A DNA stretch of 29,372 nucleotides, taken from NCBI GenBank assembly GCA_900128585.1, contig LT642238.1, forward strand, positions 1 through 29,372, in the 5' to 3' direction. This stretch comes from Stramenopiles sp. TOSAG23-3 (lineage: Eukaryota > Sar). Every line of letters begins with the position of its first letter. Positions within the stretch are counted from its first letter, which is position 1. The translations under genes were made by a program, and so were the position numbers. Below, in pieces: positions 18,185 to 27,459 of the stretch. Below the pieces are notes generated by a model, which was given only the letters and a program-made list of their open reading frames with translations, was not told the DNA's origin and did no database searches.

Positions 18185-20374
18185 ATGAGACTATTGCTTT
18201 TTTCCCTTTTTTTTGCCACCCCCAGCGCTGTTCCTGTATTAATACACGATGTGGTAACAGGTGTAAGTAGCAGTGATGTGGAATCTGTCACCGCATACAA
18301 GGGCTTGGTATTTTTTGTTGCCCGGGGTGAAGAAGGGAAAGAGTTGTGGTCTTCTGATGGAACCTCCGAGGGGACGAAGTTAGTGTCTGACATTCACCCC
18401 GGCTCTGATAGTTCATGGCCCCAATACCTTTTCGTATACAACGAGTGGCTTTACTTCTCAGCCGATGATGGGGTTGTAGGGTGCGATTCTGATGCTTTAA
18501 GTCTCTGCGGGCGTGAACTTTGGAAAACCGATGGCGTTGGTAGCAGAACTCACCGATTTCTGGATGTTGCAGTGGGGGAAATTAGCGGAGAGCCAAAGGG
18601 GTTTGTTATTTATAAAAATTTGTTGTACTTCTCTGCAACTGACGGTATTCATGGTCGTGAACTTTGGGTAACAGACGGCGAGCCCGCTGTAGGGAATAGT
18701 CAAAAAATATTGCGAATGATCAGCGATATAAATACAGGCGCGGATGACGGAAACCCATTGGGGATGGTTGTGTATAATCGGCACCTCTATTTCTCGGCTA
18801 CCGACGGTACGCATGGCACTGAGCTGTGGAAATCTGACGGTACGTCGCACGGCACATCACTCGTCAAGGATATAAACACTGGGGCTGCAAGTAGTTTCCC
18901 AGCCAATTTCGCACTTTCTGGTTGTTTGTTGTTTTTTTCTGCCAACACCCCCGCCTTCGGTGTCGAGTTATGGAGAAGCAATGGGTACGATGAAGGAACA
19001 TTTCTTTTGAAAGATATTTTTGACAATTCCTATTCTAGCAATCCTGCAAGGTTGTTCTTATATGGGGGGTATTTATATTTTTCTGCAAACGGTGGAACAT
19101 ATGGAAATGAATTGTGGAGAACTGATGGAACACCTCTGGGAACAGTCTTGTTTAAGGATTCAAATCCTGGCACAGGCTCTAGCGACCCATCTAATTTTTT
19201 TGAATTCAATAACAGGCTATTTTTCACTGCTAAAACGCCTACTACTGGCCATGAGATGTGGACATCCGACGGTACCATTGATGGGACATGGATGGTGGTA
19301 GATATTTTTCCGGGCCCAGAGAGCGGTGCGTTGTCCAATTTTGCAAGTGTACGGGGGAAAATATTTTTCGCGGGCCAAGACTCCCAGCATGGGGTTGAAC
19401 TTTATGGAACACAAATTTGCAAAACTGGTGAATACGGCAGTCCCACTGCTACATCATGTGCAGCCTGTGCGTATGGGAAATACAATGACCGGATCGAAGC
19501 GCTATCCTGCAAGCTATGGAGTGCATGCGCGCCCGGCACGCACATATCCTTTGTTGGAAATGGTACCACTGATCGCACATGCGTCCCCTGCTTAGCTGGA
19601 AAGGCTTCAGCAATAGCCAACCAGCAGCACTGCTATGACTGGACCATTTGTTCGTCTTCCCAGTTTGAAACCCAGGGTCCATCTGCAAGCACTGACAGAT
19701 TATGCGAAAATTGTCCAGCGGGGACATACACGTTGGAGCATAATGGTAACACTTGTCTTTCACTCTTTGACCATGCATGCCATTCTGATTGGGACTCTTT
19801 AAACTGGAAGATGCAACGATTTTGCAAAGATCTATACAATCTCACAAGGCCAAAGAATAGCACAATTCAAAGAGGTGATCCCGGGTTGGCCGAAATATTT
19901 GACGACACGTTCCTGGTATTTATTAGCATATCTGCTTTAGTAGGTAGTGCTACTTCTGTCTTGATTACAGTCTGCATTTTGACTCATCATCACATGCGTG
20001 TGCCAACACTAGGGATGAAGAGAACAGCGGCCTCTACCCAAAAGAAGTCCGCCTCGCCAATTTTGCATGTAAACAAGCCCTGGGAACATGTTCTAGAGGA
20101 TTACTTGACTAAACCTGGGGGCACATTTTTAAAGACGAATTTATCTCACCAAAAAGTGAGCCCAAGTAGGCGGACAGGAGTCACAGGGATTCTTCAGGTC
20201 GTCCCACCAAGCTCTGGTATTAAGGAAAAAGTAAGACTGGGGCGAACCCAGAGTAAGAAAAAAGTGCGACGAGACAAACGTACTCGGCAAGTGGGAAACG
20301 GTCCAAAGAAGCCCATCACCATAGATTTTGACAAGGCACTTCAGGAATTCGAAGTTTCAATGGATCACAAGTGA
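18185..20374 (+). CDS. Type I membrane protein: ELWxxDGT repeats, TNFR-like Cys-rich region, one TM
   Basis: A 729-aa intronless protein with a signal peptide (MRLLLFSLFFATPSA), so it enters the secretory pathway. The outer part has eight G.EL[W/Y] repeats with Glu at residues 53, 111, 159, 213, 261, 309, 357 and 405. The last five are spaced exactly 48 residues apart, each of the form YFSA.DGTHGTELWKSDGT..GT.LVKDI, a pattern expected to fold as a beta-propeller. Residues about 409-532 are Cys-rich with TNFR/ephrin-receptor-like spacing (C..GTY....G..C..C). A single hydrophobic segment (about 576-597, LVFISISALVGSATSVLITV) precedes a basic cytoplasmic tail of about 130 residues with KKKVRRDKRTR and no catalytic domain. 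The start is the first in-frame ATG. A role in adhesion or sensing is inferred from architecture only. Confidence 0.85.
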   Translation: MRLLLFSLFFATPSAVPVLIHDVVTGVSSSDVESVTAYKGLVFFVARGEEGKELWSSDGTSEGTKLVSDIHPGSDSSWPQYLFVYNEWLYFSADDGVVGCDSDALSLCGRELWKTDGVGSRTHRFLDVAVGEISGEPKGFVIYKNLLYFSATDGIHGRELWVTDGEPAVGNSQKILRMISDINTGADDGNPLGMVVYNRHLYFSATDGTHGTELWKSDGTSHGTSLVKDINTGAASSFPANFALSGCLLFFSANTPAFGVELWRSNGYDEGTFLLKDIFDNSYSSNPARLFLYGGYLYFSANGGTYGNELWRTDGTPLGTVLFKDSNPGTGSSDPSNFFEFNNRLFFTAKTPTTGHEMWTSDGTIDGTWMVVDIFPGPESGALSNFASVRGKIFFAGQDSQHGVELYGTQICKTGEYGSPTATSCAACAYGKYNDRIEALSCKLWSACAPGTHISFVGNGTTDRTCVPCLAGKASAIANQQHCYDWTICSSSQFETQGPSASTDRLCENCPAGTYTLEHNGNTCLSLFDHACHSDWDSLNWKMQRFCKDLYNLTRPKNSTIQRGDPGLAEIFDDTFLVFISISALVGSATSVLITVCILTHHHMRVPTLGMKRTAASTQKKSASPILHVNKPWEHVLEDYLTKPGGTFLKTNLSHQKVSPSRRTGVTGILQVVPPSSGIKEKVRLGRTQSKKKVRRDKRTRQVGNGPKKPITIDFDKALQEFEVSMDHK

Positions 20375-20555
20375 AAGTTTTTATAAATGCGAAGACTAAG
20401 AGCGGGTTATTTTCTGACAAATAATTTGGGGTGACGAGGCATATGTAAGAGTTCACTATTGTCCGGTGGTGAGTTAGTTCAGTTAATACCAGTAAACTTT
20501 TCTATTTCTTTAAAAAGCAAAATTTTAAAACAAATTTCATTCTAAAAAATCCAAT
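20375..20555. other. 3' flank of the receptor gene
   Basis: Short AT-rich spacer, no gene. No AATAAA is visible before the retroelement tail that starts at about 20556 in the opposite orientation. Confidence 0.4.
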
Positions 20556-21125
20556 AATTCAAAAAACAAGGAAATTGGCTAATTCGATTTTTCTTTTTTA
20601 AACTTAAAATTCAGTTTATCTAAATTAAAAAACAAGAAAATTTGCTGTTATTTAATATAAGTAATTGTTTTATATTAAAATTAATGTACTGCGAACTGAA
20701 ATCTATCTTTGCTCTTTTGGTCTGACTAAATCGATATACCCTGTTGTCACTTAGTCTTGACTATCATTCCCAGATGTACTCCACTTATGATCTGAATCAG
20801 TAGATGGATTAGCACTGCTTCCACATGACCCATAATCAACTTTCTCATCCGGTGTTCCACTCGTAGATGGCTCATTCCTTGTGTGATCTTCAAAGCAGCG
20901 GCGTAATTGTTTTAGAGGTGCTCGTTGTCTGCTATGTAAATCAGTTAAGGGATTGTCATTTGTGAGTACTTCCTCATCCAGTGTCTCACTCATAGATGGA
21001 TCAGTCCTTGTGTGATTTTCCAAGCGGCGGTTTGAATGTTTTAAAGGTGCTCGTTTTCTGTCTTGTAAATCAGTCAAGGAATTGTCATTTGTGGGTTGAG
21101 GTGTCGGGAAAGAGTCATTTGGTTC
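20556..21125 (-). mobile_element. Retroelement copy (copy d), minus strand, 5'-truncated
   Basis: On the minus strand it reads coding end, stop, 3' UTR with TTCGCAGTACATTAATTTTAAT, then two diverged tail motifs (about 20630-20675 and 20556-20590). It mirrors copies a to c at 11-13 kb. In the opposite direction a short AATTCAGTTTATCTAA block at about 20610-20626 matches the repeat tails found behind the MYB gene. Confidence 0.6.
20751..21125 (-). pseudogene. Element protein C-terminal fragment with a duplicated unit
   Basis: An open frame (first ATG at 21077, open further upstream to about 21125) encoding about 120 residues that match the tail of the element protein: LTDLxxRxRAPLKxxxR, then HTR..PS.S.T.DEEV. 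This unit occurs twice in tandem, at about 21077-20967 and 20966-20838. The second is followed by VDYGSCGSSANPSTDSDHKW and the stop. The frame is intact, unlike copies b and f, but it lacks everything upstream and is unlikely to be functional alone. No known domain. Confidence 0.5.
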
Positions 21126-21139
21126 AGTGTGTCAGTGTG

Positions 21140-21405
21140 TGAGTGATAATAGTTTTAAAACAAAATAAAGGCTGTTATATTAAATAGGAATCTTAATCAA
21201 AATGATCTTCTTCATGTACCGCGAATGTGAATCGGCTCCTTCTGTCAATTAACGGTTTGCTTCCTTCATGTACTTCGAACTTATCTCTGCTCCTGTGATT
21301 TTCCTAATCAATTTACTCTTGCCAATTTACTCTTGCCACTAAGTCTAAAAACTATCATTTTCTCTAGATATTAAAAGTTTTAAAAACAAAATAAAAGGCT
21401 ATTAT
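21140..21405 (-). mobile_element. Retroelement 3' UTR and tail fragment (copy e)
   Basis: On the minus strand it has AATGATAGT....GACTTAGTGGCAAGAG, an AGAGATAAGTTCGAAGTACATGAAGGAA block and a tail motif ending in a T/A-rich run at 21140-21175. A second tail-like motif at about 21375-21405 belongs to a neighbouring copy. A 17-bp tandem duplication (TTTACTCTTGCCAA type) lies at about 21311-21344. No coding sequence remains. Confidence 0.5.
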
Positions 21406-21974
21406 TATTCAAGTGTAATTAAATTCAAAAGAACTAAAAATATATTATGTTATTTCTAGGAAAATTGTCTTTATTATACATTATATCATCTACGAACTAC
21501 GAACTACGAACTATGAACTACGAAACTAAAACGTTTTTTATGGATACTATTTCCATGCGATGCGAATCATGAACTATATTCTATAATCTGCACCACCCTT
21601 TTCTCGGCCTAATAATAAAAAAACAAAATATATATTAAAACGATGAATTTTTAAATTTGTTTGTTTATGAGTAAAATTTATCTTGATTATTAATTTAAAA
21701 ATATTGATAAGATAAATCATAAAAAGTTAATCTAAAATCACAGAGCATAATAATTTTGTTTGTAAAATATGAATACTTTCCGTGCGATGTGATTTGTTCT
21801 TATCCGATGTTTGTCAATAAATATTTTTCATGCGATGCAATTTATTTTTATGGGTTTGTTTTGATCAATTTGGTTTGCAAATAAATATATGATAAATTTA
21901 CTACAAATTTGCATCACATGGAAGAAAATGTTAAGTTAAACCAAAATATACGTGTTAAATTATAAATACACATT
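21406..21974. repeat. AT-rich spacer with short tandem repeats
   Basis: No gene. 21490-21524 holds five 7-bp units of CTACGAA (fourth unit CTATGAA). The degenerate motif TTTC[C/A][A/G]TGCGATGYRAAT occurs three times, at about 21549-21567, 21776-21793 and 21826-21843. Confidence 0.6.
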
Positions 21975-22320
21975 TTTATTAAAAACAAAAAATTGGCTGT
22001 TATTTAAGTAATTAAAATTTATCTTCTTCGTGTATCACAATATGTAAATCTGCTCATTTTGACCGTTACAGGTTTACGTTCCTTCATATACTGCGAAGTT
22101 GTCTCTGCTCCTGTGATTTTACTAATCAATAAACTCTTGTCACTTAGTCTAGACTATCATTTTCTGATGTACTCCATGCATGATCCGAACCGGTGTTTGG
22201 ATTGGCAACGCTGTCAAATGACCCGTAGTCAACTTCCCCATCTGGTGTCTCACTCATAGATAACTCGATGTCTCACTCATAGATAACTCAAACCTTGTGT
22301 GATTTTACATTTTTCAAATC
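21975..22320 (-). mobile_element. Retroelement copy (copy f), minus strand, decayed
   Basis: On the minus strand it holds a frame-broken remnant of the protein C-terminus (about 22320-22150), a 3' UTR with the GCAGTATATGAAGGAACG box, and a clean tail motif at 21975-22010. A 24-bp tandem duplication (TGTCTCACTCATAGATAACTC) lies at about 22245-22285. Confidence 0.55.
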
Positions 22321-22359
22321 ATAAATTATTTGGACAACAATCAGATAAGAACAGCAGAA

Positions 22360-22465
22360 ATAAATTGCAGTACACAACATGAAGGAAGGAAAACTTTACT
22401 ACCTCACAAAAATTAATTTAAAAAATATTATTTACCTAAATAACTAGCCATTTATTTTGTCTTCA
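22360..22465 (+). mobile_element. Retroelement 3' end fragment, plus strand
   Basis: TGCAGTACACAACATGAAGG and, at the end, TTACCTAAATAACTAGCC followed by ATTTATTTTG match the 3' UTR and tail of the family in plus orientation, head to head with copy f. Its complementary strand supplies an AATAAA (22456-22451) about 63 nt past the stop of the minus-strand EGF gene, which could serve as that gene's poly(A) signal. Confidence 0.5.
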
Positions 22466-22518
22466 AGTGAAAACCTTGGTAAAGATTCAAGAAATATTCT
22501 CTTGTAAAGTTTATCTTA

Positions 22519-24360
22519 TCAATGAAGTATTTTGCAGAAACGGCCGTTTCCGTAAAAGGGTGGCACACAGTGACATGCATACGATCCACACCCTTCCGCC
22601 AGAGTGCTTTCTTCGCATGTAGCATGTTCATCGCAGGGGTGTCCTTTGCATGGGTGCAACTTGCAGGATTGCCCCGATTGCTTAGGATTATACATCGTAG
22701 GTGATTTGACGCTCTGTTTGCGCAGGTGATTGGATAGGGGGTGGCACGAGTTGCCATTACCGTAGAAGCCCTCTCTGCATTCGCAACTATAGGAACCGCA
22801 GTGGTACTTACTCTCTTTGCAGGCAGCGTGCACAGAACAACGGGACGCCTTCTCGGTGCACGGATGCTCATCACAAACTCCTACTTGTCCGTGTTTGGCA
22901 ATACATTCCCTGTCATTTACAAGCGATGGCGGGGTTATTTCAATTTCTTTTCTGGAACAATTAGCTGACCATGGGTTACATTGCCCATCCTTGAAGAAGT
23001 AGCCGTGGGTTGTGCACCGAGCACACAGACGGCCACCGTGTTTTAGGCAGGCTGAACCAGCGGCGGCATCGCCGTTGTCGCACTTACAGACGTTTGAGGC
23101 ACACAAATTTTCAGAATCTAGGAAGAACCCTTGGTTGCATGATGCACAAATGGGCATTCCGTGGGAAATGCACAAATACCCTGATGCTGGTAACCCATTA
23201 GGACAGTTGCACACATTTTTAAGGCACAATTTAACAACATTGCTATAATGAGAACCGCCAGTACAATTACTGGGCACACATGGCAGATCTTGGTTGACAG
23301 CAGAACTTTGATGATTCAATGGACACATCTCACAGTGGGACCCATCGTGTGTCAGCAAATACCCCGTGGATATCTGTGTGCCGTCACCTTCAGTGTTGAA
23401 CGTTGGCATATTTAATCCTAAATTTGACGCTTGAGGCTGGACAATGTGCACAAGTATATCGCTTTCCCCTGTCGCGTCCCCCCCCTTAATTTGAACTTTG
23501 ATAGAGTCCCCTGGCATGCAATTTGTAGTTTGTCCTACATCCAAAAACTGCCGGAAACCGTTTATTTTTTTCAATATCCGACTCCTATACTTCGCCCTGT
23601 TGCCTGTCACATAAATTTTGATTGGACGCACTCCTTGCCCAAGGTTTCGTATTGTTATTTCCCGAGACGTTCTCCATGCATTCTTGGGAACTAGCCAGTG
23701 CAGACGCTTTACGAACGAGACACCAGGTGTTAAAATTTTATAAATGTTCTCAGCTTTCTCTTCATGCGATACTGCTATTTTTGCGCCATAACCGGCCAGG
23801 CATCTACAGTACCCAGGATGCTGGTGTGATGACGAAGATCCTGGTTTGCAAGGCACACACATGTTTCCAACACTTGCCTCTGTACGGGATTTACAAACTG
23901 CTCTGTTCACAGCACTTAGCAAACTACTGCTCTTCTTGGGGTGTGCTATTTGCAAAGTTACGGCCGCTACCCCTTTCGTTCCTTGTGTATCCCTTCTTGC
24001 GCTTACCATGACCAAATCACTCGGCGACAACTGCGTAGAAACCCCTGCATTTTTGTACGGTTCGTCAAATTTTGATCTAACCAATAAAAACGCTCGGCCT
24101 TGTTGCAGTCCTGGGGCTTTCAACTGGGCAGTAGATTTTGCAAACACGCCCAGGTCACTTGCTCGAAATTCCGTGGTATTAATCCACACTGGCGCACCCC
24201 GCCCATCTATGTTTTGCTCATATGTGCCACCACGCACCCGTAACTGCCTAATGGTGCTGTGCAACTCAAGAAAAATGCTATTCTTCGACGGCCATAGCCT
24301 GTGCTCCGAGGCCTGGACGCACCATGAAAAGAAAATTATAACAAGAAGAAATTGGGCCAT
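22519..24360 (-). CDS. Secreted Cys-rich protein with two C-terminal EGF-like domains
   Basis: A 613-aa intronless protein. The first in-frame ATG gives a signal peptide (MAQFLLVIIFFSWCVQA). No further membrane segment is seen, so it is probably secreted or bound to the cell surface. The first 150 residues are a non-Cys-rich, possibly beta-rich region with no recognised family. A short Cys motif (MCVPCKPGSSS) and a second region of about 150 residues follow. Next come two repeats of the protist-type module C.C.NG....G..C..HG...C..C..G (NVCNCPNG and NVCKCDNG). Last are two EGF-like domains at about 493-541 and 563-613, both with the C.C..GFYGNG..C ending, the final one stopping four residues after its last Cys. 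Roles in adhesion or extracellular matrix are suggested by the modules only. Confidence 0.82.
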   Translation of the reverse strand: MAQFLLVIIFFSWCVQASEHRLWPSKNSIFLELHSTIRQLRVRGGTYEQNIDGRGAPVWINTTEFRASDLGVFAKSTAQLKAPGLQQGRAFLLVRSKFDEPYKNAGVSTQLSPSDLVMVSARRDTQGTKGVAAVTLQIAHPKKSSSLLSAVNRAVCKSRTEASVGNMCVPCKPGSSSSHQHPGYCRCLAGYGAKIAVSHEEKAENIYKILTPGVSFVKRLHWLVPKNAWRTSREITIRNLGQGVRPIKIYVTGNRAKYRSRILKKINGFRQFLDVGQTTNCMPGDSIKVQIKGGDATGESDILVHIVQPQASNLGLNMPTFNTEGDGTQISTGYLLTHDGSHCEMCPLNHQSSAVNQDLPCVPSNCTGGSHYSNVVKLCLKNVCNCPNGLPASGYLCISHGMPICASCNQGFFLDSENLCASNVCKCDNGDAAAGSACLKHGGRLCARCTTHGYFFKDGQCNPWSANCSRKEIEITPPSLVNDRECIAKHGQVGVCDEHPCTEKASRCSVHAACKESKYHCGSYSCECREGFYGNGNSCHPLSNHLRKQSVKSPTMYNPKQSGQSCKLHPCKGHPCDEHATCEESTLAEGCGSYACHCVPPFYGNGRFCKILH

Positions 24361-25478
24361 TTCGTTTCCGAATAAAGCTGGCGAGAACACTATCCTCCCG
24401 TGCCTACGAATACGAAACTTATAAAGCCTGTTCACAAAGAAGGGAACTTCTGAAAGTGTGCATCATTTGTGCACAATTCATCCTAAGCGGACAAGGATAC
24501 TGAAACGGTACTGACGTAAGGGTGCCTGTTGCGAAGAAAGAGCGACCTAGTTTCTCTTAGCGGTTAACTACCGGTTTTTTAGTGTCGGTAGTGTCCGACC
24601 TATCAAGGAGCAACCGAGGGCCCGCTCGAGTAGCCCCCCCCTTTTTTGTCCGAGAAACGAGAGAAGTAGCTCTTTTTAGTAAATACCTTACTATATGTAA
24701 TTATATAGGTAATTATTACAAGTACATTATTCTTTCGACTGACGTTAGTCGGCCCTCTGTGCATGTATTTTTCCGTTTAAAAATACAGGCAATAGGATCA
24801 ACACTTTTTCGACATAACCCTAACCCTAACCATAACTGGGTTTAATCCTGCCCCTAATTCACAAAATCAAATTATCGAGAGACGAAGCCTACCGTTTCAT
24901 ACTCATTTTAACTATATGATTTTATATAGACAAAACATTACAAATACAAGAAACATTGAATAGGCCACATTAATAGTAAAAGCTTTCTTGTTATTTTAGT
25001 CCTCGTTGTATATAACTTTGGATACGATAGTTAACCCTTTCGACAAAAAAAAAAAATAATAATATATTCTTCTTCGCGCCTCAACGTTCTTTTTTAACCC
25101 AAAAAGAAACATCAGCACAGCATCCAGACTAAAAAATTGTAGTTGCTGCAACTACTATTTTATTACAGTATATAGTATTATTATTATAAAAAAAAAAAAG
25201 AACAACAAACAACTTCTTCTCGTCCTTTCTGCTGCTGCTTCTTATTTGTTGGTTACGTGAAAATCTTGAACACATCTCCCCGCTCAGGGGTTAAGTATAC
25301 AGGAATCGAATAGTTAGCATAATTGAACTCATCTGTAGAGTTTGTGTAAGATTATTTGCTACCCATAGAGTGTACTACCCAAGCCCTTGTTTCTACACTT
25401 TACGTCTTTTCCTTTTGAAAATATATATCGCATTGCCAAGCCCAATCGAGAATATTCACACGCGATACAACAAAAAAT
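24361..25478. promoter_or_regulatory. Divergent intergenic space between the EGF protein and MYB genes
   Basis: Both flanking genes are transcribed outward, so their promoters should lie here. There is no gene on either strand. Visible features are a telomere-like tract at 24816-24831, an A-run and AT-rich part at 25040-25200, and CGGTTA at about 24561, which fits the MYB core CNGTTR but is too short to mean much. Confidence 0.5.
24816..24831. repeat. Short interstitial telomere-like repeat
   Basis: AACCCTAACCCTAACC, about two and a half units of CCCTAA, inside a promoter region. It may be a telomere-repeat-binding (telo-box-like) site or chance. Confidence 0.4.
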
Positions 25479-27228
25479 ATGTCCAAGAACAAACGACCCA
25501 ACCCACCCTCGCCAGTGTTGTCCCCGACAGCTTGTACCCCGTCGAATACAAAAAAGACTCACCTTAGTAACTCTCCGGGTGTAAACAAATTCATAGAGCC
25601 CGAAGTCCCGATACTTCAACCTCCCCCCAAAAAGAAGAATTCTTCTGCTACCGTTCAGCTGATGACGTTTGACAAAATCAAAGCAGGAATAAAGAAGAAT
25701 GTAGCACCCCCCGCACCACAAGTGCCGAACAGAAACTTAAAAGTACCGACGATAAAATCAAAAGGGGGCAAAAAAGGTTCAGGCCCTGAGTATCGAGTAA
25801 ATCCCTCAACCGGTCAAACAGTGGAAGCCGCTGGTGGGCGCTGGAGTAAAGATGAAGATAAGCTTCTGCGAGACGCGGTTGAAAAATATGGTCCCAAGAA
25901 CTGGAAAAAAATCAGCGAAATCGCATTTGGGTGCTCTCGCACGGATGTTCAGTGCTTGCATCGCTGGCAAAAGGTGTTAAAGCCTGGCCTTGTAAAAGGT
26001 CCATGGACGCCTGCTGAAGATAAGATTGTATCTGATCTAGTGCTTAAACATGGTGTTGGTAATATAAAATGGTCGGTAATCGCAGCGCAACTTCCCGGTC
26101 GCCTGGGAAAGCAGGCTCGAGAACGTTGGTACAATCATCTTGATACGTCATTAAATAAAGATCCATGGACCAAAGAGGAAGATGAAAAACTTATGGCCTT
26201 GCAAAAGTCCATGGGTAACCGCTGGTGTGAAATAGCAAAATTGCTGACAGGACGATCTGAAAATGCTGTAAAAAATAGATGGAATTCGGCAATGCGAAAG
26301 CGAGCACAAGCTCTAAAAAACAGCACTGGGGGTGGGTCAAAAAAAAATTCCAAGTCAAAGGCAAGTAAGTCTTCAAAGGGGAAAAAAGATTCTTCCAAGC
26401 AACCTATTGAAAAGAAAAAAACGACAAAAGCTGCAAAAGGATCAAAAAAAAACATCAAGGTCCCAAGCCAAGAAAGACACCGCTAAGAAAAGTTCAAAAG
26501 CCAAAGCATCCTCTGGCACAAGCAAAGCCACAAAAAAACGCGCTGCGAAGAAGAAAACAAAGAAAGAGAATGAAGACAATAAAAATAACTTCAATTGGGA
26601 AGTCGACGACGATATTATGAAAGATTTTAATTTTGACATCGGTTTTGAAGGAGATATGCTCCCAGTAAGATCTCCCCCCCCCGAGCTTTCGTCCATTACG
26701 GCAGACTTCTTTGACTCACCCGAACCGCGTTCTACCACCCCAGCTGGTCAGCAGAAAAGGGGAATAAATAGCAGCATTGAGTACGATATGAATTGGGCAG
26801 AAGCAAAGCTGGATGGTAGGTTGTCCACCGGGTCTGAATTTTCATACTTATTTACGAGCGACGAGAAACGCAAAAAGAGGATATCGTTGGATAGTGAAAT
26901 ACTGGATGTTTCTGTTTCACCAACCATTGCAGATATGAGTCAGCTGCGCATGAGCGGAAGTGGGAGAAATATTAAGGAAGATCGACAAGGTGCAAACTCT
27001 TCCCCGATAGGTTTATTCAACAAAAACTTTTCTAAATCGCCAAACAACCCCCGCCTGAGTGTATCTCCATCGAAATCTAACTTCATATTGTCTGAGGATG
27101 TGCTTGACAAAATTTCAGCAAACTGGTCTCCTTCAGATATGATGATGAGCGACGATCTCTTGCGTCAATGTGATGTTGATTCACCAATGCGACACCAGGC
27201 AGAAAGTGCGAACAGGTATGCCTTGTAG
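25479..27228 (+). CDS. Three-repeat MYB (3R-MYB) transcription factor, frame broken in the Lys-rich linker
   Basis: A nuclear DNA-binding protein of the c-MYB/plant 3R-MYB type, known in several lineages to control cell-cycle genes. The ATG context is A-rich. After a Pro/Lys-rich N-terminus come R1 (Trp 122, ending CSRTDVQCLHRWQKVLKP), R2 (Trp 176, KGPWTPAED to RLGKQARERWYNHLD) and R3 (Trp 230, KDPWTKEED to GRSENAVKNRWNSAMRKR), very close to c-MYB. A Lys/Ser/Ala-rich linker follows, then an acidic segment (NFNWEVDDDIMKDFNFDIGF) suited to activation and a Ser/Pro-rich C-terminus. The first frame stops at 26484-26486, and the rest reads in the next frame to 27228. Either one extra A in the nine-A run 26444-26452 (giving about 582 aa) or a 103-nt intron 26365-26467 (GTAAGT to AAG, phase-compatible) restores it. 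If neither holds, the protein is a 335-aa form lacking the acidic domain. Confidence 0.88.
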
Positions 27229-27459
27229 AGATCGAGGATAATGATGTACAGTCACATGAAGAAAAAAAAACCTAATTCAGTTTATCTAATTATTAAGTTA
27301 TCATAGTCACATAAAGGGGAAAAAACCTAAAAATTCAGTTTATTATCATCACATATAATTTGTTTTTTCATAAAGTCACATAATACATGCGAGAACGAAT
27401 TTCACACTGACCCGAAATATTCAATCTTGCACGCTGGTCTCTTTGCAGACTCGTTACTA
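27229..27459 (+). repeat. Tandem tail repeats behind the MYB gene
   Basis: AGTCACAT..AA....AAACCTA..ATTCAGTTTAT occurs at 27252-27290 and again at 27306-27350. TATAATTTGTTTTTTC.. with AAAGTCACAT follows at 27354-27381. The last block recurs with one T fewer at 28221-28247. They look like stacked 3' ends of element copies. No gene is visible. Confidence 0.5.

Noticed and set aside
21490-21524. CRISPR-like array of short repeats
   Set aside because: Units are 7 bp with no spacers, and the genome is eukaryotic. This is a simple tandem repeat.
22522-24435. Plus-strand frames of up to 192 codons opposite the EGF gene
   Set aside because: They are shadows of the Cys-rich minus-strand gene, which has a signal peptide and EGF spacing.
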